A stretch of 64,000 nt of DNA from Methylocystis sp. (GTDB lineage Bacteria > Pseudomonadota > Alphaproteobacteria > Rhizobiales > Beijerinckiaceae), in contig JACOUB010000047.1 in NCBI GenBank assembly GCA_016178015.1, positions 80,935 through 144,934 on the forward strand. Reading direction: 5' to 3'. Made by a program: the position numbers and the translations under genes. Below, in pieces: positions 43,977 through 53,062 of the stretch (the stretch's first letter is position 1; each line of letters opens with the position of its first letter). The notes beneath the pieces are model-generated. The model was not told the DNA's origin, ran no database searches, and saw only the letters and a program-made list of their open reading frames with translations.

Positions 43977-43996
43977 ATGGCGCGAGGCCCGAGAAA

Positions 43997-44677
43997 TCAG
44001 AAATGATAGTTAAGGCCGCCTTTCAGCGCGGAGGTGTTCACGCTGGTCTGCAGCGCATTGGTCGAGAAATCGAAAAAGCGATCGGAGCCGACCGAGGTGA
44101 ACAGATATTCGCCCTTCGCCGAGAGATTGTTGGTGAGCATAAATTCGAGACCCGCGCCGACCGCCCAGCCGGTCTGGAACGTCGATTGCCGCCCCGAGAA
44201 CCCGGTAGAGACATTGCTGACGCTTGCCGTATCCCTGCTTCCGGCGAAACCGCCAGTGGCATAGAGCAACGCGCGATCGAGAGTGTAGCCGGCGCGCGCC
44301 CGCAAGGTAAAGATATCGTCGACCGCGCCCGTGCCGGCCAGGCCGAAAAAGGGCATCTGACTGGCCTTCATGTTGGTGAAATCGAAATCTGCTTCGAGAC
44401 CCAACAGGAAGTTTTGCGCGAAAACGAAATTGTAGCCGCCGGTGAAGCCAACCATGCCGCCCCGCGGACGACCGAGCAGGTCCGCGCCGTCGTTTTGAAA
44501 GGCGGCGAGGCCATATCCGGCGTTGAGGCCGAGATAGAGACCTTGCCAGGTGAAAACCGGAACGGGGGCATAATAGTCTTGCGGCGGTCGAGCGCCGCGA
44601 CCGAGGTCGGCGGCGTGGGCGGACGCCGCCAGCAGCGCGGCAGGGACGATAAACGCCGAGAAAACCGAATGTCGCAT
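43997..44677 (-). CDS. Outer-membrane beta-barrel protein (Omp25/RopB-like)
   Basis: 226 residues from the ATG at 44677. Signal peptide (SVFSAFIVPAALLAASAHAA), then WQGLYLGLNAGYGL, VGFTGGYNFVFAQNFLLGLE, LRARAGYTLDRALLYATGGF, GWAVGAGLEFMLTNNLSAKG and the C-terminal strand GLNYHF ending in Phe for BAM recognition. This is the eight-stranded porin-like family of Hyphomicrobiales (Omp25/Omp31 type). Monocistronic; its upstream region is AT-rich. Confidence 0.9.
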   Translation of the reverse strand: MRHSVFSAFIVPAALLAASAHAADLGRGARPPQDYYAPVPVFTWQGLYLGLNAGYGLAAFQNDGADLLGRPRGGMVGFTGGYNFVFAQNFLLGLEADFDFTNMKASQMPFFGLAGTGAVDDIFTLRARAGYTLDRALLYATGGFAGSRDTASVSNVSTGFSGRQSTFQTGWAVGAGLEFMLTNNLSAKGEYLFTSVGSDRFFDFSTNALQTSVNTSALKGGLNYHF

Positions 44678-45168
44678 CGAACTGAACTCCACGCTCAACG
44701 TCCCCCTGCGGCGCATGCCGCCCCGAACTCGCGACCGGGGCGGAAGGAACCGCGTCGTTGGATGAATCGAATTGAAATCATTTATCTTAACAAACCCCTG
44801 CAAAGGCGGTTTTCTGCCGGCACGGAAAAGCAACAATGACCAAAAAGTCGACGTATTGTTTGTAGATAAATCGTGATTGAATTACGAAATTCTTCGTAAT
44901 ACTATAAAAACGTAATCAATGTGCGCAAGTTATTGCTTTTCGCAAACTTAGGTTGTTTAATAATCGGTGAAGGCGCTCGGATTGACGCAAGCGCCGCGAC
45001 GGCGTCGTCGCCGTCGTCGGCTTGCGAAACTTTGCGCACATGCGCCGAAATTCAAAAAACCGGTTCGGCGGCGCGCCGATGCTCTTTAATATCGGTTTGG
45101 CGCTTTTCTTAGCGATCGAGCGATGCCGTTCGATCGCAGGCGCGCCGACTTCCGGCGAGGAGCGAAGG
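44678..45168. other. AT-rich divergent intergenic region with a perfect hairpin
   Basis: 491 bp between the divergent outer-membrane protein and SDR genes. 44840-44960 is markedly AT-rich. A perfect palindrome ATTACGAA-ATTC-TTCGTAAT spans 44881-44900. A 63-codon frame at 44921 begins with a hydrophobic stretch but has no RBS and an ordinary GC-rich remainder, so it is not called. The region should hold both promoters. Confidence 0.45.
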
Positions 45169-45945
45169 ATGAGCGCAGCAGGCGGCGAGACGGGACCGGC
45201 CTTGGTCACCGGGGCGGCGCGACGGATCGGATTGGCCATCGCCGGGCGTCTGGCGCGCCAGGGGCGGCCGGTGGTCCTGCACGCCTCGCATCGTTCGGCG
45301 GGCGAGGCCGAGATGGCGGCGGCGGCGATCCGCGCGCGCGGCGGACAGGCGGCTGCGCTCGCCGCCGATCTTTCGGACGCGCGGGCGACGCAAGACTTGA
45401 TCGACGTCGCGGCCCGCCAATTTGGCCCGCTCACGCTGCTCGTCAACAATGCCTCGGTGTTTGAAGCCGACGCGGCGCGCGATTTTTCGCTTGACGTCCA
45501 TGAACGGCTATTCGCAATCAACCTTCGCGCGCCGCTGCTGCTGGCGCGCGACATGGCGGCGCGCTTGCCGGACGATGTCGAGGGCGCCGTCGTCAATATC
45601 ATCGATCAGCGGGTGTGGCGGCCGACGCCGCGCTATTTCACCTATACTTTGACGAAGTCGGCGCTGTGGACGGCGACGCGCACCATGGCGCAGAGTTTCG
45701 CGCCGCGCCTTCGGGTCAACGCGGTGGGGCCGGGTCCGGTTTTTCCCAACGCGATCTATGGCGAAGAGGGTTTCGAACAGGAAGCGCGCGGCGTGCTGTT
45801 GGGGCGCGCCGCCGATGTCGCCGGCGTCGTCGATGCGGTCGTCTATCTCGTTCATGCGCGCAACGTGACGGGACAGATGATCGCCGTCGACGGCGGCCAG
45901 CATCTCGCCTGGCAAACCCCCGACGTGCTGCCGGAGAGGCCGTGA
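45169..45945 (+). CDS. SDR oxidoreductase, pteridine reductase (FolM)-like
   Basis: 258 residues, RBS GGAGCGAAGG. PALVTGAARRIGLAIAGRLA has the TGxxxRxG nucleotide-binding form found in pteridine reductases, with VVLHASHRSAGEAE (His after the second strand favouring NADPH), LLVNNASVFEADA and the catalytic pair in FTYTLTKSAL. Likely reduces dihydromonapterin or dihydrofolate. In related genomes folB often follows; here a family 3 repeat follows instead. Confidence 0.85.
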   Translation: MSAAGGETGPALVTGAARRIGLAIAGRLARQGRPVVLHASHRSAGEAEMAAAAIRARGGQAAALAADLSDARATQDLIDVAARQFGPLTLLVNNASVFEADAARDFSLDVHERLFAINLRAPLLLARDMAARLPDDVEGAVVNIIDQRVWRPTPRYFTYTLTKSALWTATRTMAQSFAPRLRVNAVGPGPVFPNAIYGEEGFEQEARGVLLGRAADVAGVVDAVVYLVHARNVTGQMIAVDGGQHLAWQTPDVLPERP

Positions 45946-46010
45946 GCGCCTCGCATGGAGGGCCCGATCGGCTGTTCGCGCGGCTTGCGTCATACCAATG
46001 GCAAGAAACA

Positions 46011-46172
46011 TTAACCCGTCATGCCCGCGCTTGTCGCGGGCATCTACGCCGACAAGCTGCGACGCGTCCCGAAGGAGAGGCGGAACATTTCCGCTTCCTC
46101 ATATAGTTTTCCTGTTGCGTCCCGGCGTGGATGGCCGGGACAAGCCCGGCCATGACGCGCTGATGGGTTAAC
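46011..46172. repeat. Family 3 long palindromic element, copy B
   Basis: Bounded by TTAACCCGTCATGCCCGCG and its partner GGCCATGACGCGCTGATGGGTTAA. The outermost arms TTAACCC/GGGTTAA are complementary. In copy C (56246) the same arms are TGACCC/GGGTCA, i.e. both sides changed together. The element fills most of the 331-bp gap 45946-46276. Confidence 0.85.
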
Positions 46173-46276
46173 ATTTCGCGCTGCTGGCGTTACTCTCCCT
46201 TATGTTGCGCTTGGCGCCTCGCGATTTGCAACGCGTCGGCGAGACGCATCTTGGCGGAACCGGGTCGTAACGGCTT

Positions 46277-46585
46277 CTATTGGCTTTCGCTTGGCGCCTC
46301 TTTGCTCGCCGCATCCAGCGCCTCGCGGACGATCTCATCCACGGTCATTCGAACATTGTCTTTGAGCCCGCCGAGCCCATCGCGGCAGATTGCGTAGAGC
46401 GCGTCGTCGACGTGTGATTCGAGGACGCTGCGCGGGATGGCCGCTTGGCCAGCGCAAATGTTTGACGAGGGGTTTGCCTCGATGCGCGCCATCGCCGCGG
46501 CGCGTATGGCTTCGGCGAACTGGTCCCGCGTATTCAACAATATTTTCGCCAGCGATACGGCGAACGTAACGTGTCTGTCAGGCAT
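46277..46585 (-). CDS. Hypothetical protein divergent from an XRE regulator
   Basis: 102 residues from the ATG at 46585 (AAAGGAC upstream). MPDRHVTFAVSLAKILLNTR, DDALYAICRDGLGGLKDNVR, MTVDEIVREALDAASKEAPS: helical, no recognised family. It faces the XRE gene at 46786 across a region with a perfect inverted repeat, so it may be controlled by that regulator. Function unknown. Confidence 0.6.
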   Translation of the reverse strand: MPDRHVTFAVSLAKILLNTRDQFAEAIRAAAMARIEANPSSNICAGQAAIPRSVLESHVDDALYAICRDGLGGLKDNVRMTVDEIVREALDAASKEAPSESQ

Positions 46586-46713
46586 GTTCGTCCTTTCCAA
46601 ATGCGTCCGCGAGTTGCGCCGCTTCGCCAATTCGTTTGCGGACACAGCCTTCCCCACGCCGACGCCGCCCAGACAAGCGCCCCTTTCAGGGCGTCCATTC
46701 CCGACTCGCCGAT

Positions 46714-46736
46714 GATTATCTACTTTTAAGATAATC
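46714..46736. promoter_or_regulatory. Operator-like inverted repeat between divergent genes
   Basis: GATTATCT-N7-AGATAATC is a perfect 8-bp inverted repeat, followed 10 bp later by a third half-site GATTAT. It lies about 50 bp upstream of the XRE gene at 46786 and 130 bp upstream of the minus-strand gene, the expected place for an autoregulatory HTH operator. Confidence 0.6.
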
Positions 46737-46785
46737 CAGAAACCAGATTATTTAAAGACCCGCATCGGCAGAGGCGGGACGCAAG

Positions 46786-47025
46786 TTGGCGAAGACGCTT
46801 GGATCGGCAGGCCACAAGGCCTTGATCGACCTACTCATAAAAAAGAGAGAGGCGGCGGGCATGACGCAGGCTGATCTTGCCGCTCGGCTCGGCGAGTACC
46901 AGTCCTTCGTCGCCCGGCTCGAAAGCGGCGAGCGTCGCGTTGACGTTGTGGAATTCCTGGAGCTGGCGGAAGCGCTCGGTTTCGATCCTGCAAAAGCCAT
47001 TTCGACCCTCAAGAAGGCGCGTTGA
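46786..47025 (+). CDS. XRE-family HTH regulator 1
   Basis: 79 residues from a TTG start after GAGGCGGGACG. The HTH is REAAGMTQADLAARLGEYQS, FVARLESGERRVDVVEFLEL, AEALGFDPAKA, single-domain. The sequence is typical of small Cro/C1-type repressors that control neighbouring genes. It is the first of three consecutive XRE genes in 0.9 kb. Confidence 0.85.
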   Translation: MAKTLGSAGHKALIDLLIKKREAAGMTQADLAARLGEYQSFVARLESGERRVDVVEFLELAEALGFDPAKAISTLKKAR

Positions 47026-47077
47026 CGGTCGGAGATAGCTCCGCGTCCCGGCGGCGCCCGCCGGGCGCTGCTGAATT

Positions 47078-47112
47078 TTGTAGAGAATACTCTGTTGTGA
47101 GATACTCTACAA
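47078..47112. promoter_or_regulatory. Operator-like inverted repeat before XRE regulator 2
   Basis: TTGTAGAG-N19-CTCTACAA is a perfect 8-bp inverted repeat, and inside it ATACTCT is directly repeated (47088 and 47103). It lies about 20 bp before the ATG at 47131. Controller (C) proteins of restriction systems and phage-type repressors use such arrangements; no restriction genes are adjacent. Confidence 0.6.
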
Positions 47113-47130
47113 GTCCGCTCCTTCTCGCCC

Positions 47131-47394
47131 ATGGAGATACGAGAGGCGCTGGCGCGCAATCTGAGGAAATATCGGCAGGAACGACGCCTGTCGCAGGAGG
47201 AGCTCGCGTACCAGGCCGAGATCGACCGCACCTACATCAGCGCGCTCGAGCGTAGCGTCTATGCCGCCAGCATCGACGTTTTGGACCGGCTTGCCCGCGC
47301 CCTCGGCGTCGAAGCGGCCGATCTGCTCCAAAAGCCCGCCCGCGCCCGCAGGAAGAGCAAAGCGGCAGATGTCAAATCGGCGCGCGACGAATAA
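47131..47394 (+). CDS. XRE-family HTH regulator 2
   Basis: 87 residues. ALARNLRKYRQERRLSQEEL, AYQAEIDRTYISALERSVYA, IDVLDRLARALGVEAADLLQ is a Cro/C1 HTH of the type often annotated as C.AhdI-like controller or transposon-linked regulator. Basic tail (ARARRKSKAADVKSARDE). Preceded by the inverted repeat at 47078. Only 12 bp separate it from regulator 3, so they are probably co-transcribed. Confidence 0.87.
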   Translation: MEIREALARNLRKYRQERRLSQEELAYQAEIDRTYISALERSVYAASIDVLDRLARALGVEAADLLQKPARARRKSKAADVKSARDE

Positions 47395-47406
47395 TCCTCC
47401 TAATGG

Positions 47407-47700
47407 ATGGCGGTCCAGATTCGTATGGACATGCGGCGACTGGTCGGACGGAATGTGAAACGCATCAGGCTCGCAAAGCGCCTGAGCCAAGAGCAATTCG
47501 CCGAGCGTTCGGGCTTTACCCAGCAATATCTGAGCGAACTGGAGCGCGGCCGCCGCAATCCGACGGTCATAACCCTTTTCGAGCTGTCACAGGCGCTCGG
47601 CGTTGAACATCTCGCGCTGGTGAGGCCCGACGACGAGGCGCTCGCCGAAAAGGCCCGACGCAGCAAGCCCGAGGCGAAGCCGGGCGCTCGCAAACGTTGA
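47407..47700 (+). CDS. XRE-family HTH regulator 3
   Basis: 97 residues. MRRLVGRNVKRIRLAKRLSQ, EQFAERSGFTQQYLSELERG, RRNPTVITLFELSQALGVEH: a canonical XRE HTH with a basic tail. It resembles regulator 2 and may derive from it by duplication. No obvious structural target gene follows; downstream is the convergent EI24 gene. Confidence 0.87.
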   Translation: MAVQIRMDMRRLVGRNVKRIRLAKRLSQEQFAERSGFTQQYLSELERGRRNPTVITLFELSQALGVEHLALVRPDDEALAEKARRSKPEAKPGARKR

Positions 47701-47788
47701 TCCGGCCGCCTTGTTCATGATCGCTTCGCGACCCTCTTCCCGCGAGCGGGGAGAGGGGGAAATCCGAGTGGATCGCCCAGATTTCATA

Positions 47789-48469
47789 TCAAAGTCGGCT
47801 GAGCGTCGCCTGTCGCGGCGCCAGCAACTTGTGGATGCGCACCATGAACGCGACGCCGAACAGCGGCGTCAGCAGGTTGAGCCCCGGCACGGCGACGAAC
47901 GCGGCGACGCACAGACCGGCGACGAACAGGTACGGGCCATGGCGCCGGCGCAACTCGCGCGCGTCCTCGCTCGATCGAAAGCGTATCGCCGCCAGTTCGA
48001 AATACTCGCGGCCCAACAGGTAAGCGTTGGCGAGCAGGAAGGCGAGCGCGTTGACGCCCGGCACGAACAGCAGCAGCAGCGCTAGCAGATTGACCGCCGC
48101 CGCGACGAGCGCGAAGCGCAACGCCATCGCGATGGCCCGGCCGGCCGGCGGGGCCCGGCCTCTCTCGCCTTCGGGATAGATGTCCGTCTCGACGATCTCG
48201 GCCAGATCGTCGAGGAAGAGGCCGGCGACCAACAGCGACAGCGGCGCGACGAGAAACGCCAGGATAACGAGCAATCCGGCGCCGGTCGCCAGCGTCACGA
48301 ACGTGTGCAGCCAAGCATTTTCGGGGGTCAGCAAGGAGACGGCAAGCTTGTCGAGACCCGCCCACGCCAGGGCCAAAAGCACGAGGGTCATCGCCAGGCT
48401 TTTGTAAAGAACCGTGCGGAACGGCGGCGTGAATATCTGCCGCGCGGCGTCGAAGGCTGCTGCGAACAT
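47789..48469 (-). CDS. EI24-domain membrane protein (CysZ-like)
   Basis: 226 residues with four to five membrane helices (SLAMTLVLLALAWAGLDKLA, FVTLATGAGLLVILAFLVAP, FALVAAAVNLLALLLLFVPG, LFVAGLCVAAFVAVPGLNLL). NAYLLGREYFELAAIRF is the conserved EI24/CysZ segment. Often annotated as a sulfate transporter family protein; sulfate transport is a family inference only. A frame running further upstream (to 48869) is not supported. Confidence 0.85.
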   Translation of the reverse strand: MFAAAFDAARQIFTPPFRTVLYKSLAMTLVLLALAWAGLDKLAVSLLTPENAWLHTFVTLATGAGLLVILAFLVAPLSLLVAGLFLDDLAEIVETDIYPEGERGRAPPAGRAIAMALRFALVAAAVNLLALLLLFVPGVNALAFLLANAYLLGREYFELAAIRFRSSEDARELRRRHGPYLFVAGLCVAAFVAVPGLNLLTPLFGVAFMVRIHKLLAPRQATLSRL

Positions 48470-48578
48470 GGTTCATCCCGGGTCGGATGCTGCGAAGATG
48501 GGGCGCCTCCAGCGGCGGCGCAAGTGTGGCTGGAGGCTCGCGTCGCCCGGCCTCATTGAAGTCGCGGCGAGGGCCGGG

Positions 48579-49784
48579 ATGTGGCAAAAGCGCGCTATGA
48601 TTGGAAAGGAACGTCACGGCCGTCCCGCTTCGACGCTGCGCAGCTTTCTCGCCAGCGAAGCGGCGGGCGGCGCGCTCCTCGTCGCCAGCGCGGCGCTCGC
48701 CCTCGTCATCGCCAATTCGCCTCTCGCCGGGCTTTATCGCGAGGCGCTGGCGACGCCGATTGGTCCGCTCGCCGTGCTGCATTGGATCAACGACGGCTTG
48801 ATGGCCGTCTTTTTCCTGCTGGTCAGCCTTGAGATCAAACGCGAATTGTTCGATGGGCATCTGCGCCATTGGGCGGCGCGCGCGCTGCCAGGCTGCGGCG
48901 CGCTGGGCGGCATGGCGGTTCCCGCGCTGATCTACGCGGCGCTCAACGCCGGCTCGCCGGCGACGCTGCGCGGGTGGGCGATCCCGTCGGCGACCGACAT
49001 CGCTTTCGCGCTCGGCGTGCTCGCTCTGCTCGGCGACCGCGTCCCGGGCGCGTTAAAAGTGTTTCTGACGGCGCTGGCCATCCTCGACGATCTCGGCGCG
49101 ATCGTCATTATCGGCGTCTTCTACAGCCACGATCTCTCATTGCCGTTTGTTGGGCTCGCCGGCCTCGCGCTGGTTGCTCTCTATGCTTTGAACCTCCTCG
49201 GCGTATCGCGCCTTTGGCCCTATCTCGCTATAGGCGCGCTGTTATGGCTGTTCGTGTTGCGCTCGGGCGTGCATGCGACCATCGCCGGCGTTGTGCTGGC
49301 CTTCGCCATCCCGCTGCGGCCGGCCAACGAGGGCGAAGAGACCTCGCCGCTGCATCGGCTGGAGAACGCCCTCGATCCTTACGTCGCCTTCGCGGTTTTG
49401 CCGCTGTTCGGCTTCGCCAATGCGGGCGTCGTTCTGGGCGGGGCCGAGTTCTCCCTTGCCAGCGCGCCGGTTCTGGCGGGCGTGGCGGCCGGGCTGTTCG
49501 TGGGCAAACAGATCGGCGTCTTCGCCGCCGTCGCGCTCGCGGTCAAGACCGGCCTCGCCCACCGGCCGAAGCACGTGAGTTGGGCGCAGCTCTACGGCGT
49601 CGCGGTCCTGTGCGGCGTCGGCTTCACCATGAGCCTCTTCATCGGCCAGGTCGCCTTCGGCGACGGCGACGGCGCGATCGCGCAAACCAAGCTCGGCGTG
49701 CTCGTCGGTTCGCTGCTCTCCATAGCATTGGGGACGCTGGTGCTGCTCTCGAGCTCGACGCAACCGGAGGGCGGCAAGGCATGA
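48579..49784 (+). CDS. nhaA: Na+/H+ antiporter NhaA
   Basis: 401 residues from the ATG at 48579 (GAGGGCCGGG upstream); ATG 48597 is an alternative. About twelve helices. Key motifs: VFFLLVSLEIKREL, SATDIAFALGVLALLGDRVP, LTALAILDDLGAIVIIGVFY with the two essential Asp, VHATIAGVVLAFAIP and CGVGFTMSLFIGQVAF. Exchanges two H+ for one Na+ at the inner membrane, for pH and salt homeostasis. Length is normal. Confidence 0.95.
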   Translation: MWQKRAMIGKERHGRPASTLRSFLASEAAGGALLVASAALALVIANSPLAGLYREALATPIGPLAVLHWINDGLMAVFFLLVSLEIKRELFDGHLRHWAARALPGCGALGGMAVPALIYAALNAGSPATLRGWAIPSATDIAFALGVLALLGDRVPGALKVFLTALAILDDLGAIVIIGVFYSHDLSLPFVGLAGLALVALYALNLLGVSRLWPYLAIGALLWLFVLRSGVHATIAGVVLAFAIPLRPANEGEETSPLHRLENALDPYVAFAVLPLFGFANAGVVLGGAEFSLASAPVLAGVAAGLFVGKQIGVFAAVALAVKTGLAHRPKHVSWAQLYGVAVLCGVGFTMSLFIGQVAFGDGDGAIAQTKLGVLVGSLLSIALGTLVLLSSSTQPEGGKA

Positions 49785-49801
49785 AACGGGCGTGAAAAGC
49801 A

Positions 49802-49875
49802 TGGAGGCCTCGGAGGGAATCGAACCCCCGTACAAGGATTTGCAGTCCTCTGCGTAGCCACTCCGCCACGAGGCC
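49802..49875 (-). tRNA. tRNA-Cys (anticodon GCA)
   Basis: 74 nt on the minus strand with the CCA encoded. Acceptor arms GGCCTCG and CGAGGCC pair perfectly, discriminator U. The anticodon loop lies in GAGGACTGCAAATCC, giving GCA; the T arm is GGGGGTTCGATTCCCTC. It is located between the convergently placed nhaA and the purM promoter region. Confidence 0.95.
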
Positions 49876-50032
49876 GCCAACATCGGCGCAACCGAAGGCG
49901 CGCCGCTGCAAGTGCGCCCGCTCATACAGGACGCCTCGCGCGGCGGCAAGACGACGCCGCCTTGCGCGGCGCGGTATAAGGCGCTAGGCCGCAGCTCGAC
50001 AGCCCCGGGGCGCGCAACGCGAGACGACCGCA

Positions 50033-51100
50033 ATGGCGGACAAGGCCGCAGGACTCACCTACGCGCAAGCCGGCGTCGACGTCGACGCCGGCAATCGCCT
50101 GGTGGACCTCATCCGCCCGGCGGTGCGGGCGACGCGTCGTGCGGGCGCCGACGGCGAGATCGGCGGCTTTGGCGGGGTGTTCGATCTGAAGGCCGCGGGC
50201 TTTGCCGATCCCGTGCTGGTCGCCGCCAATGATGGCGTCGGCACCAAGGTCAAGATCGCCATCGAAGCGGGGCTCCACGACACCATCGGCGTCGATCTCG
50301 TCGCCATGTGCGTCAACGATCTCGTCGTGCAGGGCGCGGAACCTCTGTTCTTCCTCGATTATTACGCGACCGGCAAGCTCGAGCCGGAGGCTGCGGCGGG
50401 GGTCGTCGCCGGCATCGCCAGGGGCTGCGTCGAGGCCGGCTGCGCCCTGCTCGGCGGCGAGACGGCCGAAATGCCCGGCCTTTACGCCGTCGGCGACTAT
50501 GACCTTGCCGGCTTCGCGGTCGGCGCCGTCGAGCGCGCGCGTTTGCTGCCGAAAGACGGCGTCAAACCGGGCGACGTCGTTTTCGGCCTGGCGTCGTCGG
50601 GCCTTCACTCGAACGGCTTCGCGCTGGCGCGGCGCATCGTTGCCAAAGCCTGCCTCGCCTGGGACGCGCCCGCGCCGTTCGACGCAGCCCGCAGCCTGGC
50701 GCGCGCTCTGCTCGAGCCGACGCGCATCTATGTCAAACCGCTGCTCGCGGCGCTGCGAACGAGCGAAAAAATCTTGGCGCTCGCCCACATCACCGGCGGC
50801 GGCTTTCCCGACAATGCGCCGCGCGTCTTGCCGGACGGCCTCGGCGTCGCCCTCGATCTTTCCGCTTTTCCGGTTCTCCCCGTGTTCCGCTGGCTGGCGG
50901 GAGAAGGCAGTGTCGCGCAAGCCGAACTGCTGCGCACGTTCAATTGCGGGATCGGCATGGTCGTGGTCGCCGAGCGCGAAGGCGCCGACGCAGCCCAGGC
51001 GGCGCTGCGCGCGGCCGGCGAAGCGCCCATGCCAATCGGCGAAATCATCGAGGCCGGAGCGGGTCCGCGCGTCGTCCTGAATGGAGAACTTGCGTTGTGA
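50033..51100 (+). CDS. purM: Phosphoribosylformylglycinamidine cyclo-ligase
   Basis: 355 residues. [80 protein letters not shown] and [17 protein letters not shown] are PurM signatures. ATP-dependent closure of the imidazole ring to AIR, fifth step of purine synthesis. Its stop overlaps the purN GTG (GTGA), so the two are translationally coupled. Confidence 0.96.
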   Translation: MADKAAGLTYAQAGVDVDAGNRLVDLIRPAVRATRRAGADGEIGGFGGVFDLKAAGFADPVLVAANDGVGTKVKIAIEAGLHDTIGVDLVAMCVNDLVVQGAEPLFFLDYYATGKLEPEAAAGVVAGIARGCVEAGCALLGGETAEMPGLYAVGDYDLAGFAVGAVERARLLPKDGVKPGDVVFGLASSGLHSNGFALARRIVAKACLAWDAPAPFDAARSLARALLEPTRIYVKPLLAALRTSEKILALAHITGGGFPDNAPRVLPDGLGVALDLSAFPVLPVFRWLAGEGSVAQAELLRTFNCGIGMVVVAEREGADAAQAALRAAGEAPMPIGEIIEAGAGPRVVLNGELAL

Positions 51101-51789
51101 GGCGCGTTCGCGCTGCGATCCTGATCTCCGGGCGCGGCTCCAATATGGACGCGCTGATCGCCGCGGCGCGCGCCCCCGACTACCCGGCCGAAATCGCCCT
51201 CGTCGTCTCCAACCGTCCCGATGCGCCGGGCCTCGCCAGGGCGAAAGCTTGCGGCCTCGCCACCGCCGCCGTCGATCACAAGATTTACGCCGGCCGCGAG
51301 GAATTCGAGCGCGCGCTGCAGGCCGTGCTCGAGATCAATCGCATCGAGCTCGTTTGTCTCGCCGGCTTCATGCGCATGCTGACGCCCTGGTTCGTCGGAC
51401 AGTGGCGGCAGCGCCTGCTCAACATCCATCCCGCCTTGCTGCCCGCCTATCGCGGCCTTAACACGCACGCGCGCGCGCTGGCGGACGGCGTGAAGATCCA
51501 CGGCTGCACCGTGCATTTCGTCGCGCCGGAAATGGACGAAGGACCGATCGTGGCGCAGGCCGCCGTGCCGGTGCTCGACGCCGACACGCCGGAGACGCTC
51601 GCGGCGCGCGTCCTCGAACAGGAGCATGTGATTTATCCTGCCGCCGTTCGGCTGGCCGCCTCCGGGGAGCTGCGGGTGGACGGCAATCGCGTGTTGGGGG
51701 CGGTCCCCGCGGCCGGGCAGCCGCCGCTGGTTGTTCCAAATTTGACGTCGCGGCCGTTTCGTCCGCCGGACGCATCGTCAAACACGTAG
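51097..51789 (+). CDS. purN: Phosphoribosylglycinamide formyltransferase
   Basis: 230 residues from a GTG overlapping the purM stop. [80 protein letters not shown] (with the catalytic Asn-x-His) and [20 protein letters not shown]. Transfers formyl from 10-formyl-THF to GAR. C-terminal 20 residues are an extension beyond the usual core. Confidence 0.95.
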   Translation: MRRVRAAILISGRGSNMDALIAAARAPDYPAEIALVVSNRPDAPGLARAKACGLATAAVDHKIYAGREEFERALQAVLEINRIELVCLAGFMRMLTPWFVGQWRQRLLNIHPALLPAYRGLNTHARALADGVKIHGCTVHFVAPEMDEGPIVAQAAVPVLDADTPETLAARVLEQEHVIYPAAVRLAASGELRVDGNRVLGAVPAAGQPPLVVPNLTSRPFRPPDASSNT

Positions 51790-51803
51790 GATTGTTTCGA
51801 TTT

Positions 51804-51864
51804 GCGAGCCTGAAGGCTCGCGGTCCAAGCGGCGCGGAACCGGACCGCGAGCCTTCAGGCTCGC
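51804..51864. repeat. REP doublet, family 2
   Basis: Two inverted GCGAGCCTGAAGGCTCGC hairpins with inward GGTCC arms and a GC-rich spacer, 14 bp after the purN stop. Left flank ATTGTTTCGATTT and right flank ATCGAT are the same as at 20385, showing a longer mobilised unit. Confidence 0.85.
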
Positions 51865-51938
51865 ATCGATATGAGCTCCCGACAGGATCCAGACCCTCAA
51901 AACTTCCTTGCCGCGCAAAAATGCCTTATGTCCGCCTC

Positions 51939-52451
51939 ATGACCCGCATCGCTCTTTATCCCGGCTCTTTCGATCCCTTAACCCTTGGTCATGTGGAGGT
52001 GATCCGCACTGGCGCGGCGCTGTGCGATCGGCTCATCGTGGCGATCGGCGCCCATCACGGCAAGACGCCGCTGCTGGCCCTGGAGGAGCGCGTCGAGCTG
52101 ATTGGCGCCGCCTGCGCGGCGCTCGATCTCGGCCAAGCTTGCCGGTTCGAGGTCGTCTCTTTCGCCGGCCTCGTCGTCGACGCCGCCAAGGCGCATCGGG
52201 CGCACTTCATCCTGCGCGGACTGCGCGATGGGACCGATTTTGATTATGAAATGCAGATGGCGGGGATGAATCTCGCCATGGCGCCGCAAATAAGCACGAT
52301 CTTTCTGGCCGCTTCGCCGCCGGTTCGGCATATAACGGCCAGTCTGGTGCGGCAGATCGCCATGCTCGGCGGCGACGTATCGCGCTTCGTCGCCCCGCAG
52401 GTCGCCGACGCCCTGCGTCGCGCCGTCGCGCGCCGCGGTTCGCAACAATAA
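51939..52451 (+). CDS. coaD: Phosphopantetheine adenylyltransferase
   Basis: 170 residues from the ATG at 51939 ([20 protein letters not shown]); an ATG 18 bases upstream is possible but non-canonical. The nucleotidyltransferase motif TLGH and the later [38 protein letters not shown] are CoaD. Makes dephospho-CoA in coenzyme A synthesis. Followed 21 bp downstream by the cyclophilin gene, so a coaD-ppi operon is likely. Confidence 0.95.
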   Translation: MTRIALYPGSFDPLTLGHVEVIRTGAALCDRLIVAIGAHHGKTPLLALEERVELIGAACAALDLGQACRFEVVSFAGLVVDAAKAHRAHFILRGLRDGTDFDYEMQMAGMNLAMAPQISTIFLAASPPVRHITASLVRQIAMLGGDVSRFVAPQVADALRRAVARRGSQQ

Positions 52452-52472
52452 AGTTCTAAAGAGGGAACTCCC

Positions 52473-53027
52473 ATGACCATCGACCGCCGCAGTTTCGTTG
52501 TCGCCGCGCCGCTCGCCGCCGTGCTCGGCGTCGCTTTGCCCGCCATGGCGCAAGAGCCGCACACGATCCATCTCGACACCAAGGACGGGCGCGTCGCCAT
52601 TCGTCTGCGCGCCGATCTCGCGCCCAAGCATGTCGAGCGCATAGAGACGCTGGCCAAGCGCCATTTCTACGATGGGATCGTGTTCCATCGGGTGATCGAG
52701 GGGTTCATGGCGCAGGCCGGCGATCCGACCGGCACGGGCGCCAGCGGCTCGGAACTGTTCGACCTCAAGGCGGAATTCACCGATACGCCGTTCAAGCGCG
52801 GCACGCTGGGCATGGCGCGCTCGTCGGACCCCAACTCGGCCAATTCGCAGTTCTTCATCTGCTTGGCCGACGCCCCCTTCCTCAACGGCAAATACACCGT
52901 GTTCGGCGAAGTGGTGTCCGGCATGGACGTCGTGGACAAGATCAAGAAGGGGTCGAAAGCCAACAACGGGATGGTCGAGGAGCCCGACAAGATCATCAAG
53001 ATGCGCGTCGCCGGCGACAACAGCTGA
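52473..53027 (+). CDS. Exported cyclophilin-type peptidyl-prolyl isomerase
   Basis: 184 residues. N-terminal DRRSFVVAAPLAAVLGVALP AMA region is a Sec or Tat-like signal with cleavage after AMA. The cyclophilin domain follows: [60 protein letters not shown]. Assists folding of periplasmic proteins. The next gene is its cytosolic paralogue, a tandem pair common in alphaproteobacteria. Confidence 0.92.
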   Translation: MTIDRRSFVVAAPLAAVLGVALPAMAQEPHTIHLDTKDGRVAIRLRADLAPKHVERIETLAKRHFYDGIVFHRVIEGFMAQAGDPTGTGASGSELFDLKAEFTDTPFKRGTLGMARSSDPNSANSQFFICLADAPFLNGKYTVFGEVVSGMDVVDKIKKGSKANNGMVEEPDKIIKMRVAGDNS

Positions 53028-53062
53028 TGGGCAACTTGCGAACGCGACGAACGGGAGAGGAA

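Noticed and set aside
44921..45112. 63-codon frame with a hydrophobic start
   Set aside because: No RBS, no continuing signal-peptide logic and ordinary GC-rich remainder; treated as intergenic.
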